Shown here: piece after piece, positions 22,711 through 33,605 of the stretch
Position numbering within the stretch: the stretch's first letter is position 1
How the letters are laid out: the number at the start of each line of letters is the position of its first letter
The notes under the pieces: generated by a model
The model's database searches: none
Told to the model about the DNA's origin: nothing
Seen by the model: only the letters and a program-made list of their open reading frames with translations
Position numbers and translations under genes: made by a program
Source: Piromyces finnis
Taxonomy: Eukaryota; Neocallimastigomycota; Neocallimastigomycetes; Neocallimastigales; Neocallimastigaceae
NCBI GenBank assembly: GCA_002104945.1
Contig: MCFH01000006.1
Location: 372,001-436,000, forward strand
Direction: 5' to 3'
DNA length: 64,000 bases

Positions 22711-25700
22711 ATGTCAGTCCTTTATATTAAAGATAAGAATTATATCAGACGTGGTACCCGGTCTTATGGTATCCCCTTAGATGATATTCGCTCCTTCTTT
22801 ATCCGTGGTATTCGATCATGGTCAGTAAATATGCTATGGGAAAAACTCGAGGTTATTCTAGAAGATAAATTTAATTCAGTTATTAGTGTTAAATATTTTC
22901 AGACTTTCAATGATCACTTTTTCTTAGTCAAGGTTCATGGTTCATCAAAAGATTGTATTAAAATCTTACACATGTTAAAGAAGAAACTTTCAGTTACCTC
23001 AATTTCCTTTTCAGCTCGTAGTAGAAGGAATCACAAATACACTTTTTCCACACTCAAACGTAAAATTTTAGTTTCTAATAAACATCAACATTCTATTCAA
23101 CAATCATTTCAACAATCAGTTCAACAATCAGTTCAACAATCAGTTCAACAATCTCATCAACAATCCGATCTTCAACAAGATCTTCAACAGGATCTTCAAC
23201 AAGTTTCCCATCATGAAAATATTCCAGATCTACAGCAAACACAATTTCAATCTCAACATTCAACAATTAATTCTAATAGTTCTATCAACTCTGATAACAG
23301 TTCAATAGTTGATAGTTCTTCAGTTTCACAGCCATCTAGTAATAGTTCTACTTATTCCTCTGATGCATCATCCATTAATAATGATGACCTTGATAATAAT
23401 AATAATAGCAACGATTCTTCCTCATCCAACAAGCCTGATAACTTTTCTTTTTGTCTTAGTTGGAACACCAATGGGTGGAATCACGAAAAGAGAGATAGTA
23501 TTAGCTATTTCACAGCTATTTTCAAACCATTATTCTTATGTTTCCAAGAAACTGGTAATGGTTCTGGATCGAATACAGATTATCCTTGTCGTGTTACTTT
23601 GCGAAACTATAGACACTTTTTCAAGAAAGCTGACGAATCAGTTCCTGGAATGAGAGGTTTATATTTAGGTTTTCACAATTCGTGTCAAGCCTCACTTGAA
23701 AACTTCTCTGGAAAGTATATTATTTCTATTTATACTTTTAGTCTCTGGAATAGATTCAAATGCTCGATTGGTAATGTTTATATGCCTCATAGTCATCACA
23801 ACATCTATGTTGATCATGCAAAGTTAGAAGTTCGCTTGTGGTTACAAACTCATTCATCCCATCCATCGATTCTTGTTGGTGATTTTAATATGTCTAAAGT
23901 AAAATTATCCAACTGGTTATCAACTAATGGATTAGGAGATTGGGAAATTCTTCCGCTTAGAGGGTCTACTATCTCTTGGACTCGAGGTGATCAATCTTCC
24001 GACATTGACCATGCTCTTATCAATTCGAAGATGAAAGATCTTATTCACTCAGGATCATTTATAAATAATTTTTATCCTGTATCAGACCATAAGCCACTTC
24101 TTATTAATGGTAAAATTATTCCTATGGAAGATTTTTCTAATGACTTTAACGTTCCTAAGAAAATTCTGAAATGGAATAGATTAAAATGTATTGAGGAAAA
24201 GGAATCTATTCTTAGTCATAATAAATTCCAAATACTTTCAGCAAAATTCAACGATCCTAATGTTTCTACAGATGAACTTTCCAAAGTGTTTACTTCAACT
24301 GCTTTTTCAATTGCAGACGAGCTCAGTATTACCTCAGCAAATAATGTTATAAAGTCTTCATTTCATATTTCACAACAAATTTTTAATCTCCAAAAAATCA
24401 AAATGAAGTTGTATAAGAGATTTAAAAAAGAAAGAATTTATGATATAGATGAATTTATTAAAAGAATTAAAATCTACCGTAAGCTCATTGATTACATCCA
24501 CAAAAGATGTAATGAATTTAGGAAACAAGAATATCTTCATTGGATTAAAACAGGATGTGAGTATATGAAGAGTCATAATCCTAAGAAGGCCTGGAAATGG
24601 ATCAAGAAAACTGCAAAAATTGGAAAAGATTCTTTCTTTATTGCTCAACCAATTAAAAATAAAAATGGAGAATTAGTTGTTGCTACGGAAGAACAACTAG
24701 ATGTGTGGCATGATCATTTCGAAAATCTTGCATCAGACCCAAGTGGTGTAAGTCTTGATTTGGAGCATTGGTATGAAGAACCAACGAATAAACGTTTTTC
24801 ACTTCCTATGCTTGATGAGTGGGATATCAACCAAGATATTAGTATTGATGAAGTCAAGTCAGCTATCCTCTCTACTCCGAATTATAAAGCATCAGGTCCG
24901 GATGGTATTCCAATTGAATTTTACAAAGCATTAATTCCATCAAGTAATGATTCTAATAATGCTACAGATAATAATTCTTCCGGTAATACTACTTCAGATA
25001 ATGATGCTTATGGTTTAAATTTTATTCTTAAATTATTCAACCGTATTTGGGATGGAGATTTCCCCAACTCATGGAATGAATCCAGTATTGTTTCTATTCC
25101 TAAGAAGGGAGATTTGACAGATTGTGATAACTATCGAGGTATATCACTTATCAATAATGGTATTAAGTTGATTTCCAAAATTGTCACCACTAGAATCTCA
25201 GAATATGGTTTAAAGAATAATTTCATTAGACCTGAACAATTTGGTTTTCGAAAAAAGGAAGAAAGTATTAGTCTTTTCATTTCAATTCAAGAAATATGCC
25301 GTAGACGTCAATTAGATAATAAAGAGACATATTTGGCCTTTTTAGATCTCAGGAAAGCATACGATTCAGTCCCAATCGGTAATATTCTCCATAAATTAGA
25401 TTGTTTAGGAATCCGAGGTAAGAGTCTACAATTTATCAAAAATTTATATTTAACATCTAAGGCTAATGTCAAATTAGATGGACAATTCTCGAAATCTTTT
25501 GATGTGAAGAAAGGAGTCCGTCAAGGTTGCCCTCTTTCTCCTATTCTCTTTAATCTCTTTATTAATGATATATTTAGAGAGTGCGAAGATCTAGGAGTCA
25601 GTTTAGGTGACACTCGATGCTGTGGTGGACTTTTTGCAGATGATATAGTTATTTGTGCTCCAACAAGAGGATGCTTAAAAAAGATGCTTAGAAGAGTTAA

Positions 25701-27279
25701 TGAATGGGCATTGTATAATGAAATGGAATTTGGTATCCAGAAATGTTCAACGATGGTGATTCGTCCTGAATCAATAGAAAATCAGAACAAGAGAGATCCA
25801 ACATTTTACTTAGCAGGACAACCCATTCCAACTACTGATTGTTATACTTATCTTGGTGTTCCATTTGATAAGAATCTGTCCCTTAAACCAGTTATTAAAG
25901 CTCTTAATAACAAGGTTTTGAAAGGGCTTTTCTCAGTCAGTAAATTCTTAAGAAATCCTAATATTCCTATTCCCTTCAAAAAGCTAGTACTTAACTCACA
26001 AGTGATTAGCAGAGTTTCATACTTTGCACCATTACTTGGATCCAACAAAGCTAGGTCTAGGATTGCTCAGAAGCATGTTAACAAAGGAGTACGATGGGTT
26101 GCCGGAGTTCATAAAGCTGTATCGTTTATATCTTTATACTCTATCTCAAAAGATTTGAATATTCCTCCATTGTCAGCCAAATGTGCGTTAGCTCAGGTTA
26201 GATGTTTTAACAAATGGAAAAACTCAAATTGTATTATCTCACACCTTGTCAATTACATTCCTAAATTTAGAAAATACACGTGGTGCAAATCAAGTAGGAC
26301 ACTTGATAAAAAACTAAAGAAACATGGAGATGTTAAAGCAGTTAAAAACTTTTATTGGAAAGATCTCAAAGGGAATTCAATCAAAGCGCAATATTATGAT
26401 GATAATAAGTTTATTGAAACTAAAGATTTTATTAAATTATGTTATGAGTACCCAGAGTTTGCCTATGGCTTCTACTGGCTATTGAAAGCAAGAAGCGGAT
26501 ACAAGTTGGATGCTAGAGTTGCCAAAGCTGCTAAATTTGTTGATCCAGTTTGTCCTAACTACTGTCCATGTTGCAAGTGTGGTGTTCAAAGTATTAAACA
26601 TTGGTTATTAGATTGTCCAACATTTAGAGATATCCGTATTAAACATTATGATTCTATAGTCCAGCTACTAAATTTTTTCAGTCAACGTAATTCCAATAGT
26701 CCTTTCAATAATAATGAAAATGTTAATATCAGTAGAGATAGCAATAACATTAATAGTAATAGTAACAATAGTAGTAATAACAATAGTAATAGTAACAATA
26801 GTAATAATAACAATAGTAGTAATAGAAATAGTAATAATAACAATAGTAGTTATAGAAATAATAATACTAGTAATGATAGCAATAGTGAAGATAATAATTC
26901 TAATTTAGATAGTAATTTAGTTAATGATAGTAATAGTTCTAATAATCCGGTGAATATTAATGTGTATGATTATTCTAGTGTGTGCAGTAAAATATTTAAA
27001 TTCCTTCTTGGGGGAAGAAGTTTTAACAATATTAATTACAATTCAAGGGAATGGAAAGAACTTTGTAAGCGTCAGATTCAATCTGGTACTAATGAAGGAA
27101 CACCATTCTTGACGGTAACCGCGGAACTTCTAACCAAAATCATGCCTTTTGCTATTGGCCAGCAATGGTCAATGTTCAAAAGGTTTGAAGCAACATCCAA
27201 GAGCGTCAATGCTGAAGAAACAGTAAGACAGGCCAGGAGGGCCAGCGCAACCAATGGAGATCATAATTTTGTTCCATGA
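22711..27279 (+). CDS. LINE-A1 polyprotein: N-terminal domain, APE endonuclease, reverse transcriptase, zinc finger (1522 aa)
   Basis: The single protein for target-primed reverse transcription. Residues 1-115 form a compact basic domain I do not recognise, possibly RRM-like. Then come Gln-rich repeats QQSVQQS (about 125-170) and a Ser/Asn-rich linker (about 180-245). An APE-type endonuclease follows at about 247-465, with SWNTNGW, FQETGNG, GDFNMSK (about 389) and SDHKPLL (about 459). Reverse transcriptase lies at about 760-1040, with IPKKGDL (about 797), RQGCPLSP and FADDIVI (about 974). A CCHC-type finger CPCCKCGVQSIKHWLLDC lies near 1285-1302, then a long Asn/Ser tract and a conserved C-terminal domain with FLLGG. 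No RNase H is seen. The frame is open throughout, so the protein is probably functional. It differs from the LINE-A2 protein mainly in Gln and Asn repeat lengths. Confidence 0.96.
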   Translation: MSVLYIKDKNYIRRGTRSYGIPLDDIRSFFIRGIRSWSVNMLWEKLEVILEDKFNSVISVKYFQTFNDHFFLVKVHGSSKDCIKILHMLKKKLSVTSISFSARSRRNHKYTFSTLKRKILVSNKHQHSIQQSFQQSVQQSVQQSVQQSHQQSDLQQDLQQDLQQVSHHENIPDLQQTQFQSQHSTINSNSSINSDNSSIVDSSSVSQPSSNSSTYSSDASSINNDDLDNNNNSNDSSSSNKPDNFSFCLSWNTNGWNHEKRDSISYFTAIFKPLFLCFQETGNGSGSNTDYPCRVTLRNYRHFFKKADESVPGMRGLYLGFHNSCQASLENFSGKYIISIYTFSLWNRFKCSIGNVYMPHSHHNIYVDHAKLEVRLWLQTHSSHPSILVGDFNMSKVKLSNWLSTNGLGDWEILPLRGSTISWTRGDQSSDIDHALINSKMKDLIHSGSFINNFYPVSDHKPLLINGKIIPMEDFSNDFNVPKKILKWNRLKCIEEKESILSHNKFQILSAKFNDPNVSTDELSKVFTSTAFSIADELSITSANNVIKSSFHISQQIFNLQKIKMKLYKRFKKERIYDIDEFIKRIKIYRKLIDYIHKRCNEFRKQEYLHWIKTGCEYMKSHNPKKAWKWIKKTAKIGKDSFFIAQPIKNKNGELVVATEEQLDVWHDHFENLASDPSGVSLDLEHWYEEPTNKRFSLPMLDEWDINQDISIDEVKSAILSTPNYKASGPDGIPIEFYKALIPSSNDSNNATDNNSSGNTTSDNDAYGLNFILKLFNRIWDGDFPNSWNESSIVSIPKKGDLTDCDNYRGISLINNGIKLISKIVTTRISEYGLKNNFIRPEQFGFRKKEESISLFISIQEICRRRQLDNKETYLAFLDLRKAYDSVPIGNILHKLDCLGIRGKSLQFIKNLYLTSKANVKLDGQFSKSFDVKKGVRQGCPLSPILFNLFINDIFRECEDLGVSLGDTRCCGGLFADDIVICAPTRGCLKKMLRRVNEWALYNEMEFGIQKCSTMVIRPESIENQNKRDPTFYLAGQPIPTTDCYTYLGVPFDKNLSLKPVIKALNNKVLKGLFSVSKFLRNPNIPIPFKKLVLNSQVISRVSYFAPLLGSNKARSRIAQKHVNKGVRWVAGVHKAVSFISLYSISKDLNIPPLSAKCALAQVRCFNKWKNSNCIISHLVNYIPKFRKYTWCKSSRTLDKKLKKHGDVKAVKNFYWKDLKGNSIKAQYYDDNKFIETKDFIKLCYEYPEFAYGFYWLLKARSGYKLDARVAKAAKFVDPVCPNYCPCCKCGVQSIKHWLLDCPTFRDIRIKHYDSIVQLLNFFSQRNSNSPFNNNENVNISRDSNNINSNSNNSSNNNSNSNNSNNNNSSNRNSNNNNSSYRNNNTSNDSNSEDNNSNLDSNLVNDSNSSNNPVNINVYDYSSVCSKIFKFLLGGRSFNNINYNSREWKELCKRQIQSGTNEGTPFLTVTAELLTKIMPFAIGQQWSMFKRFEATSKSVNAEETVRQARRASATNGDHNFVP

Positions 27280-27516
27280 CAAAATTTTGATCTTTGGCTT
27301 GGTGTCCCATTGGAAGTCAAATACAATTATTATACTTTAGTATGATAGTGGCTTTCTTACTTTAATTAAAATTACTAGAATACATTATACCCAATTTTTA
27401 TTCATTTGTGTTTATTTAAACATATTTTTTTTATTTTTATTTTTATTTTTTAATTTTTTATTACATGTATTATAATTTTAATTAAATTAATAATAAAGTT
27501 TAAAATATTTGATGCC

Positions 27517-27554
<38 letters not shown>

Positions 27555-27556
<2 letters not shown>

Positions 27557-28418
27557 CGAATTGCTATTGCCAGTAATAGAGTTACTCCTGACTGCCCTCG
27601 TGTCTGTCCATGTTGCGGATATGACGAACAATCTTTTTACCATTGGATATTAGAATGTTCTGCATTCTCTGAATACAGAGCTTCTTCACTTAGCTTTCTT
27701 GACGATCTTTTTACCCTTTTTTACAATAAATATAAGAATCAATTCATCACATACTTACTCTCCGAAACGGAAGTAAGAAAAACAATTTATAACTATATTT
27801 TTACGTTCCTTCTTGGTGGAACTTTAGCTTATGATGAGCTACAAATCGATAAGGCGGAACAAAGACATTTGAATGAACAGCTTTACAGTTCATCGGGGTC
27901 TCATGTTCCATATGTAGAGGGTCTCGCGGCTTTTCTTATTAAAACAATCCCTATCATTAGTAGCTCTATGAAGCTACTTTTTGATAGGTTTAGTAAGACA
28001 CCAAACGTAATCAAGAGCGCCAACGTCGTACCGATATGGCAAAGGAACATTCCCAATGTTCCGTACACAGGGTTCAATGTTAGTATTTCTTCGAATGAAA
28101 ACATTATGAACTCATGGGAGAGTTTAGTGGACACCACACTATCATACTTGATGTTACTTCTTTTTTTTATTTCATTTAATTTATTAGGTAGGGACCAATC
28201 CTACACAATACAAATTGCAGAGTTCATTGAACTTTTATGCAACTTAAATAATTATTTTATATTATTTTATATTTTATATTTTTATTTATATATATTTTAT
28301 TATTTTTCTTTATTATTTATTATATCAATATGTATTATCACCTAATATTATGTAATATCACAAATTAGATAAGTAAATAAAAAATATGTATTCTCTTCCT
28401 AGTCTAAAAAAAAAAAAA
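27555..28418 (+). mobile_element. LINE-B: 3' fragment of a second, divergent LINE family
   Basis: Starting right after the LINE-A1 poly(A), this fragment encodes the C-terminal end of a LINE protein in the frame 27555-28345. It has a finger with CPCCGYDEQSFYHWILEC, aligned with the LINE-A finger, then a FLLGG-containing C-terminal domain and a segment LFDRFSKTPNVIKSANV matching the LINE-A end. DNA identity to LINE-A is low, so it is a different family. The fragment ends with 13 A (28406-28418). The endonuclease and reverse transcriptase are missing. The frame past about 28115 reads by chance into the 3' UTR. Confidence 0.85.
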
Positions 28419-29243
28419 CATTGAGCGATATCCGTATTAAACATTACAATTGCATAGTCCAGCTATTAAATTTTTTCAATCAACGTAATTTCAACAGTCC
28501 TATCAATAATAATGAAAATGTTAATATCAGTAGAGATAGCAATAATATTAATAGTAATAGTAACAATGGTAGTAGTATAAATAATAATATTAGTAATGAT
28601 AGCAATAGTGAAGATAATAATTCTAATTTAGATAGTAATTTAGATAATAATAGTAATAGTTCTAATAATCCGGTGAATACTAATGTGTATGATTATTCTA
28701 GTGTGTGCAGTAAAATATTTAAATTCCTTCTTGGGGGAAGAAGTTTAAACAATATCAATTACAATTCAAGGGAATGAAAAGAACTTTGCAAGTGTCAGAT
28801 TCAATCTGGCACTAACGAAGGAACACCATTCTTGACGGTAACCGCGGAACTTCTAACCAAAATCATGCCTTTTGCTATTGGCCAGCAATGGTCAATGTTC
28901 AAAAGGTTTGAAGCAACATCCAAGAGCGTCAATGCTGAAGAAACAGTAAGACAGGCCGGGAGGGCCAGCGCAACCAATGTAGATCATAATTTTGACCTAT
29001 GACAAAATTTTGATCTTTGGCTCGGTGTCCCATTGGAAGTCAAATACAATTATTATACTTTAGTATCATATTGGCTTTCTTACTTTAATTAATATTACTA
29101 GAATACATTATATCCAATTTTTATTCATTTGGGTTTATTTAAACATATTTTTTTTTTTATTTTTATTTTAATTTTTGTTTTTCATAACACGTATTATAAT
29201 TTTAATAAAGTTTAAAAATATTTGATGCCGTTAAAAAAAAAAA
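28419..29243 (+). mobile_element. 5'-truncated LINE-A 3' fragment
   Basis: From about 28425 the sequence follows LINE-A1 from about 26630 to the end, including the finger-proximal sequence, Asn/Ser tract, FLLGG domain, 3' UTR and GATGCCGTT plus poly(A) at 29233-29243. A Trp codon of the intact copy is TGA here (at about 28775), so the C-terminal frame is broken. Scattered substitutions show it is older than the two full-length copies. Confidence 0.9.
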
Positions 29244-30715
29244 GTGGCTCTACTCATGCTCATGATATTGAGAGTGTAGAAATAAATCAAAATATTGCGC
29301 AATGGATGCTTGATTAATCTTTAAAGGAAAAATATATGGACTCAGCTCATGGTATTGAGCGATTAAAAACATTTATCCATCGAATTTAAGTATTTGATGG
29401 ATAAGTTGAATATTTAGTGTTCAGGTAAGTTTGTATAGTATTTAATAAGAAGAGTAATACATTTTGTTGCTGTATTTATTATCTTATTCATACAATCATG
29501 TAGTACTACTCTTTTCTTGTAAGAATCCAATGTAGTCAACTTTAGCATTTACATTGTATTTTTATATTCATGTAGCTATTGTTGCATTATTTCTTGTAAG
29601 AGATTGATTCACTCTACATCATGTAAAAATACTATTCACAAGCTTTCTGATGTCGACATTCTTGATTCAAATTTTTTTACCAATTTAAATATTTAATGAA
29701 AAGTAAAGTCAAATAATTTTTAGTGTCAAAAAACGAATCGAATTTACTAACAACAAACCAAAACTAGAATTTTTAAAGAAAATTTACAACTAGAATTCAA
29801 AAAAAAGAAACTTTAAACAAAGCATCGTAACAATTTTTGTATTATCCAGTACTTTTAAGAAGAGAGAGAGAGACAGATTTTTTCCATATACTTTATATTT
29901 ATAATTTTTATTAGTATTTATTTTATATTCAATATTTTTAATTAGAATTAATTATCATGTCAGTCCTTTATATTAAAGATAAGAATTATATTAGATGTGG
30001 TACCCGGTCTTATGGTATCCTCTTAGATGATATTCGCTCCTTCTTTATCCGTGGTATTCGATCATGGTCAGTAAATATGCTATGGGAAAAACTCGAGGTT
30101 ATTCTAGAAGATAAATTTAATTCAGTTATTAGTGTTAAATATTTTCAGACTCTCAATGATCACTTTTTCTTAGTCAAGGTTCATGGTTCATCGAAAGATT
30201 GTATTAAAATCTTACACATGTTAAAAGAAGAAACTTTCCGTTGTCTCAATTTCCTTTTCAGCTCGTAGTAGAAGGAATCACAAATACACTTTTTCAACAC
30301 TCAAATGTAAAAATTTTAGTTTCTAATAAACATCAACAATCAATTCAACCGTCAGTTCAACAGTCTCATCAACAATCAGACATTTAACAAAATTTTCAAT
30401 ATGAAAATATTCCAGATTTACAACAAACACAATTTCAACCTCAACATTCAACAATTAATTCTAATAGTTCTATCAACTCTGATAACAGTTCAATGGTTGA
30501 TAGTTTTTCAGTTACACAGCTCTTAATAACAAAGTTTTGAAAGGATTTTTCTCAGTTAGTAAATTCTTAAGGAATCCTAATATTCCTATTCCTTTCAAAA
30601 AAGCTAGTACTTAACTCACTAATGATCAACAGAGTTTCATACTTTGCACCATTACTTGGATCCAACAAAGCTAGGCCTAGGATTGCTCAGAAGCATGTGA
30701 ACAAAGGAATACGTA
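29244..30715 (+). mobile_element. LINE-A 5' fragment with internal deletion
   Basis: This starts inside a 5' monomer (GGCTCTACTCATG), continues through the leader and the ORF start at 29957, then suffers a one-base insertion (near 30225) that shifts the frame after about 90 codons. Near 30520 it jumps from sequence equal to LINE-A1 about 23335 to sequence equal to about 25900, deleting roughly 2.5 kb (endonuclease and most of the reverse transcriptase). It stops abruptly at 30715, at the equivalent of LINE-A1 about 26090, where unrelated DNA begins. Confidence 0.9.
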
Positions 30716-31985
30716 CTTTACCGGTAAATAATAGCCTTCATGATCAAGATATGGACTTCTATCGTTCCCATTAATTTTATACCGCCAAATGGTTATACCA
30801 AGTGGATCGTATAAGGTTAAACCATCGTAACTTCCTGATTTTCTTTGGTTACTGGTACTTATGACAAGATAGGATGTTTCCGATACTTTATTTCAACCAT
30901 TCCCATTCCAACCAACAATAAAATGTTGGTGTTCCGATTTGATGTTTTGACCAGAGTACTACATTTCCAACTTTAAAATGATTTAGTAAAGTCAGGTAAA
31001 TCTGGATTATCCATATAATTTACATCTTTGAACTTTTCACCATAGATTCCTACGGGTTTAAACATTTCTTCGCCACTTGTTAATGCTTCAAGATGATTAA
31101 GACTTGATATTCTGAAAAATACGTTACTACATCGAGTATATGTTGTATTTGTATTTAATAGTTCCACATCACCCTTACTAAAAATAAGATTATTATTCTT
31201 CATAGTTAACTTCACTGAATGTTGGGTTACATGATCTCCACCTAGACTGGTAATAATACCTAATATTTGACCAAACTCTAAGAAATAATCATGATTTAAA
31301 ATTGAAGGATAGGATGGTCGTAAACTTTCAGAGAGTCTTGTGAATTCATTCTCTTCAGGAATGAATAGATATTCTTCAGTATTTTCCTTACATTCTAACA
31401 GAAATGATTTGTAATCTTCATTTTTGTAAAGTGGAATCTCAAGCTCCTTTTTTAATATACTTCATATTGTTTTATCATCCACATCAATACATCAATATTA
31501 ACTATACATCTAGAATGGATATTAGTTTTAGTCTTTTCATTATAATCGTAGCATGATGCAATTTGTACGTATCGTGCTACTTTCTTATATAATAATATTT
31601 GACATGGATTATTACCTCTATTATTTATTGTGTCGGTAATTGTGTAGGATATTGAGCTTGATCTTCTTATATCAACTCCAGAAGTTATTGAATTTTCATT
31701 ACCAACAGATGTTGATTCACTCTTTCCAGTAGAGTGTCCAATTTCACTTGCTTTTGATTTATTATTTCCTTTAGTGGTTGATTTTGATTGAATTCATACT
31801 GACTTTGAACCACCATTGACTTTTGTAACACTTTCAGATTCGGAAATAGAATCACTTTCTTCTTTAGAACTTCCCAATTTTCTATGTTATCTTCGGAAAC
31901 AGAACTTGATAAAGCTTCTTCTACCATTTCTGAAATAGTTTTACTAAGATTTTTAGACAATGTGTCTTCTGAATGATTTTATCCA
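30716..31985 (-). pseudogene. Decayed gene of unknown function, minus strand
   Basis: This 1.3-kb block is clearly richer in G+C than the spacers and reads as protein on the minus strand in pieces. An N-terminal acidic part (about 31975-31880) gives NHSEDTLSKNLSKTISEMVE. A one-base frameshift near 31875 leads into a Ser/Lys-rich linker with an in-frame stop near 31790, then SISYTITDTINNRGNNPCQI and a Cys-containing segment. Further pieces end with SYDGLTLYDPLGITIWRY near 30770 after two more stops. I do not recognise the family; the last motif faintly recalls a bulb-lectin strand. One end is cut by a LINE-A fragment and the other by a LINE relic, so it is most likely a broken gene trapped between insertions. 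Confidence 0.6.
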
Positions 31986-31989
31986 TTAA

Positions 31990-32560
31990 ATTGAAGCATT
32001 TATTTGTACCTCTCAGTACTTTTATTAAGAAGAAAGAGACAAATGAAAATTTTCTTTTCATTATATTTACAATTTTTATTAGTAATTTGTTTTGCGTTTA
32101 TCAATTACTTTCCTATTAGAATTAATTATTATTTCTGCTATTTACGTAAAAAATAAGAATTTTATCATACGAAGTACCCTGCGCTTGTGTTATCTCATTA
32201 GATATCATTAACTCTTTTTTTTTTTTTATTTGTGATATTTGCTCATGATCAGTCAATAAACTATAGAAAAAAAACTCAAGGTCATATTGAAGGATAAATT
32301 TATGTTGGATAGTAATGTTAAGTATTTAAAGAATTTCAATGATTAGTTTTTCTTAGTTAAGGTTTATGTTTCAAAGGAAATATATAAAGAAATTTTCAAT
32401 AGATTCTATTTTTTTTTTTTATTTTTTTTTTTGTAGTAGAAAAAATCATAAATATACCTATTCTTTATTCAAACGTAAATTTTTAGTTTTTATTAAACAT
32501 TAACAACATTTAATTTAATACAACTATCCTATTAACATAAAAAATTAACAAAAATATTAA
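31990..32560 (+). mobile_element. Old LINE-A 5' relic
   Basis: The sequence from AAGAAGAAAGAGACA onward can be aligned with the LINE-A leader (AAGAAGAGAGAGAGACAG) and the ORF start through codons for IKDKNY...GTRSYGIPLDD. It carries many substitutions and stops. Similarity fades after the Gln-rich region near 32560. It is the most diverged LINE-A copy in the window. Confidence 0.75.
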
Positions 32561-33605
32561 TCAAGATTTTCAACATTAAATACATCATTCATTAAATATA
32601 TAATAACATAAGTCTTTCAAAAAATTTAATTCAATTATTTATATTGAATAAATTCTTCAAGAGAACCACAAAAACAATAATAAAAAAAAAAAAGGGTTTA
32701 TTAATAATTATTTATTTATAACAAAGTTAATCAATAAAACATTTTATTTATATAAATAATAATAATAATAATTATAAAAAAGGCAATTGCTCATATTTAT
32801 AATATTAAGAAATCTAAAAGCCTCATTATTTATTATTATTTTATTTTTTATCTTTTATAAAAATAAAATCATTAAACTTCTTCAGATTATTTAAGGATAA
32901 ATTCAAAAAAAAAAAAAAAAAAAAAGAAAAAGAAAATTCTTTTAATTAAAATAATTAAAAAATTAATTTATCTAACTTTAATTAATAATTTTTTATTATA
33001 AATTAAAAAATAAGGAATAAAGAAATAAAGAAAAGTTTTTTTTTTTACTCATTAAATATTAAAATATGTATATTTAACTTTAAATAAAAGAATTTATTAG
33101 TATTATAATATCCATAATGATAATAATAATATTCTTTTTAGTATTTAATAATTATGAATATGTAGAAAAGATAAAAAATTATACTCAAATTTTTTTTTAT
33201 TTATTAATGTATATATATATATGGAAAAAATTAGTAATAAAGATGTCATTCATTTTTAAATGTTACAACGAAAATACTTGGAAATTTTTATTAATTAATT
33301 ATTAAATTAAATGTTTTAATTTTTTATTTTATATATTAAAAAATAAAGTGTAAATAATAATAAAAAGAAAAAATGGAAAAAAATTCAGTTTGATCTAATT
33401 ATTTTTTTTTTGTGATTGGATGGCAAAACACAAACTTAAAAAAAAAAAAAAGATGTATAAAAAGAAGTAAAAATTTTTAGTTTTTAAAAATTTGAAAACA
33501 AAAAACAAAAAACAAAAACAAAAACAAAAAACAAAAAATCAAAAACAAAATAAAAATAAAAACAAAATAATAAAAATATCAATAATTAAGAGTTAAAAAC
33601 TAAAA
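32561..33605. other. AT-rich spacer upstream of M13 peptidase gene
   Basis: I see no gene. The last 130 bases (33480-33600) are a purine-rich leader with repeated ACAAAA blocks, presumably the promoter-proximal region and 5' UTR of the peptidase gene. Confidence 0.65.

Larger units (their letters stand above)
21367..27554 (+). mobile_element. Full-length LINE-A1 non-LTR retrotransposon
   Basis: A 6.19-kb element with a repeated 5' UTR (21367-22276), further leader to 22710, one 1522-aa ORF, a 3' UTR and the terminus GATGCCGTT followed by 35 A. A nearly identical copy lies inverted at 36430-42114, which defines both ends: both copies begin with CCTCTTGGG and end with GATGCCGTT plus poly(A). 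No target-site duplication is visible; the 3' flank is another LINE fragment. The endonuclease plus reverse transcriptase content places it in the APE-type LINE group. I cannot settle the clade (L1/Tx1-like or Tad-like). Confidence 0.95.

Noticed and set aside
27509-27554. Possible start of a 278-codon protein running out of the LINE-A1 poly(A)
   Set aside because: The start lies in the LINE-A1 terminus and poly(A) (Lys run). Real coding similarity begins at 27555 and is the truncated LINE-B C-terminus.
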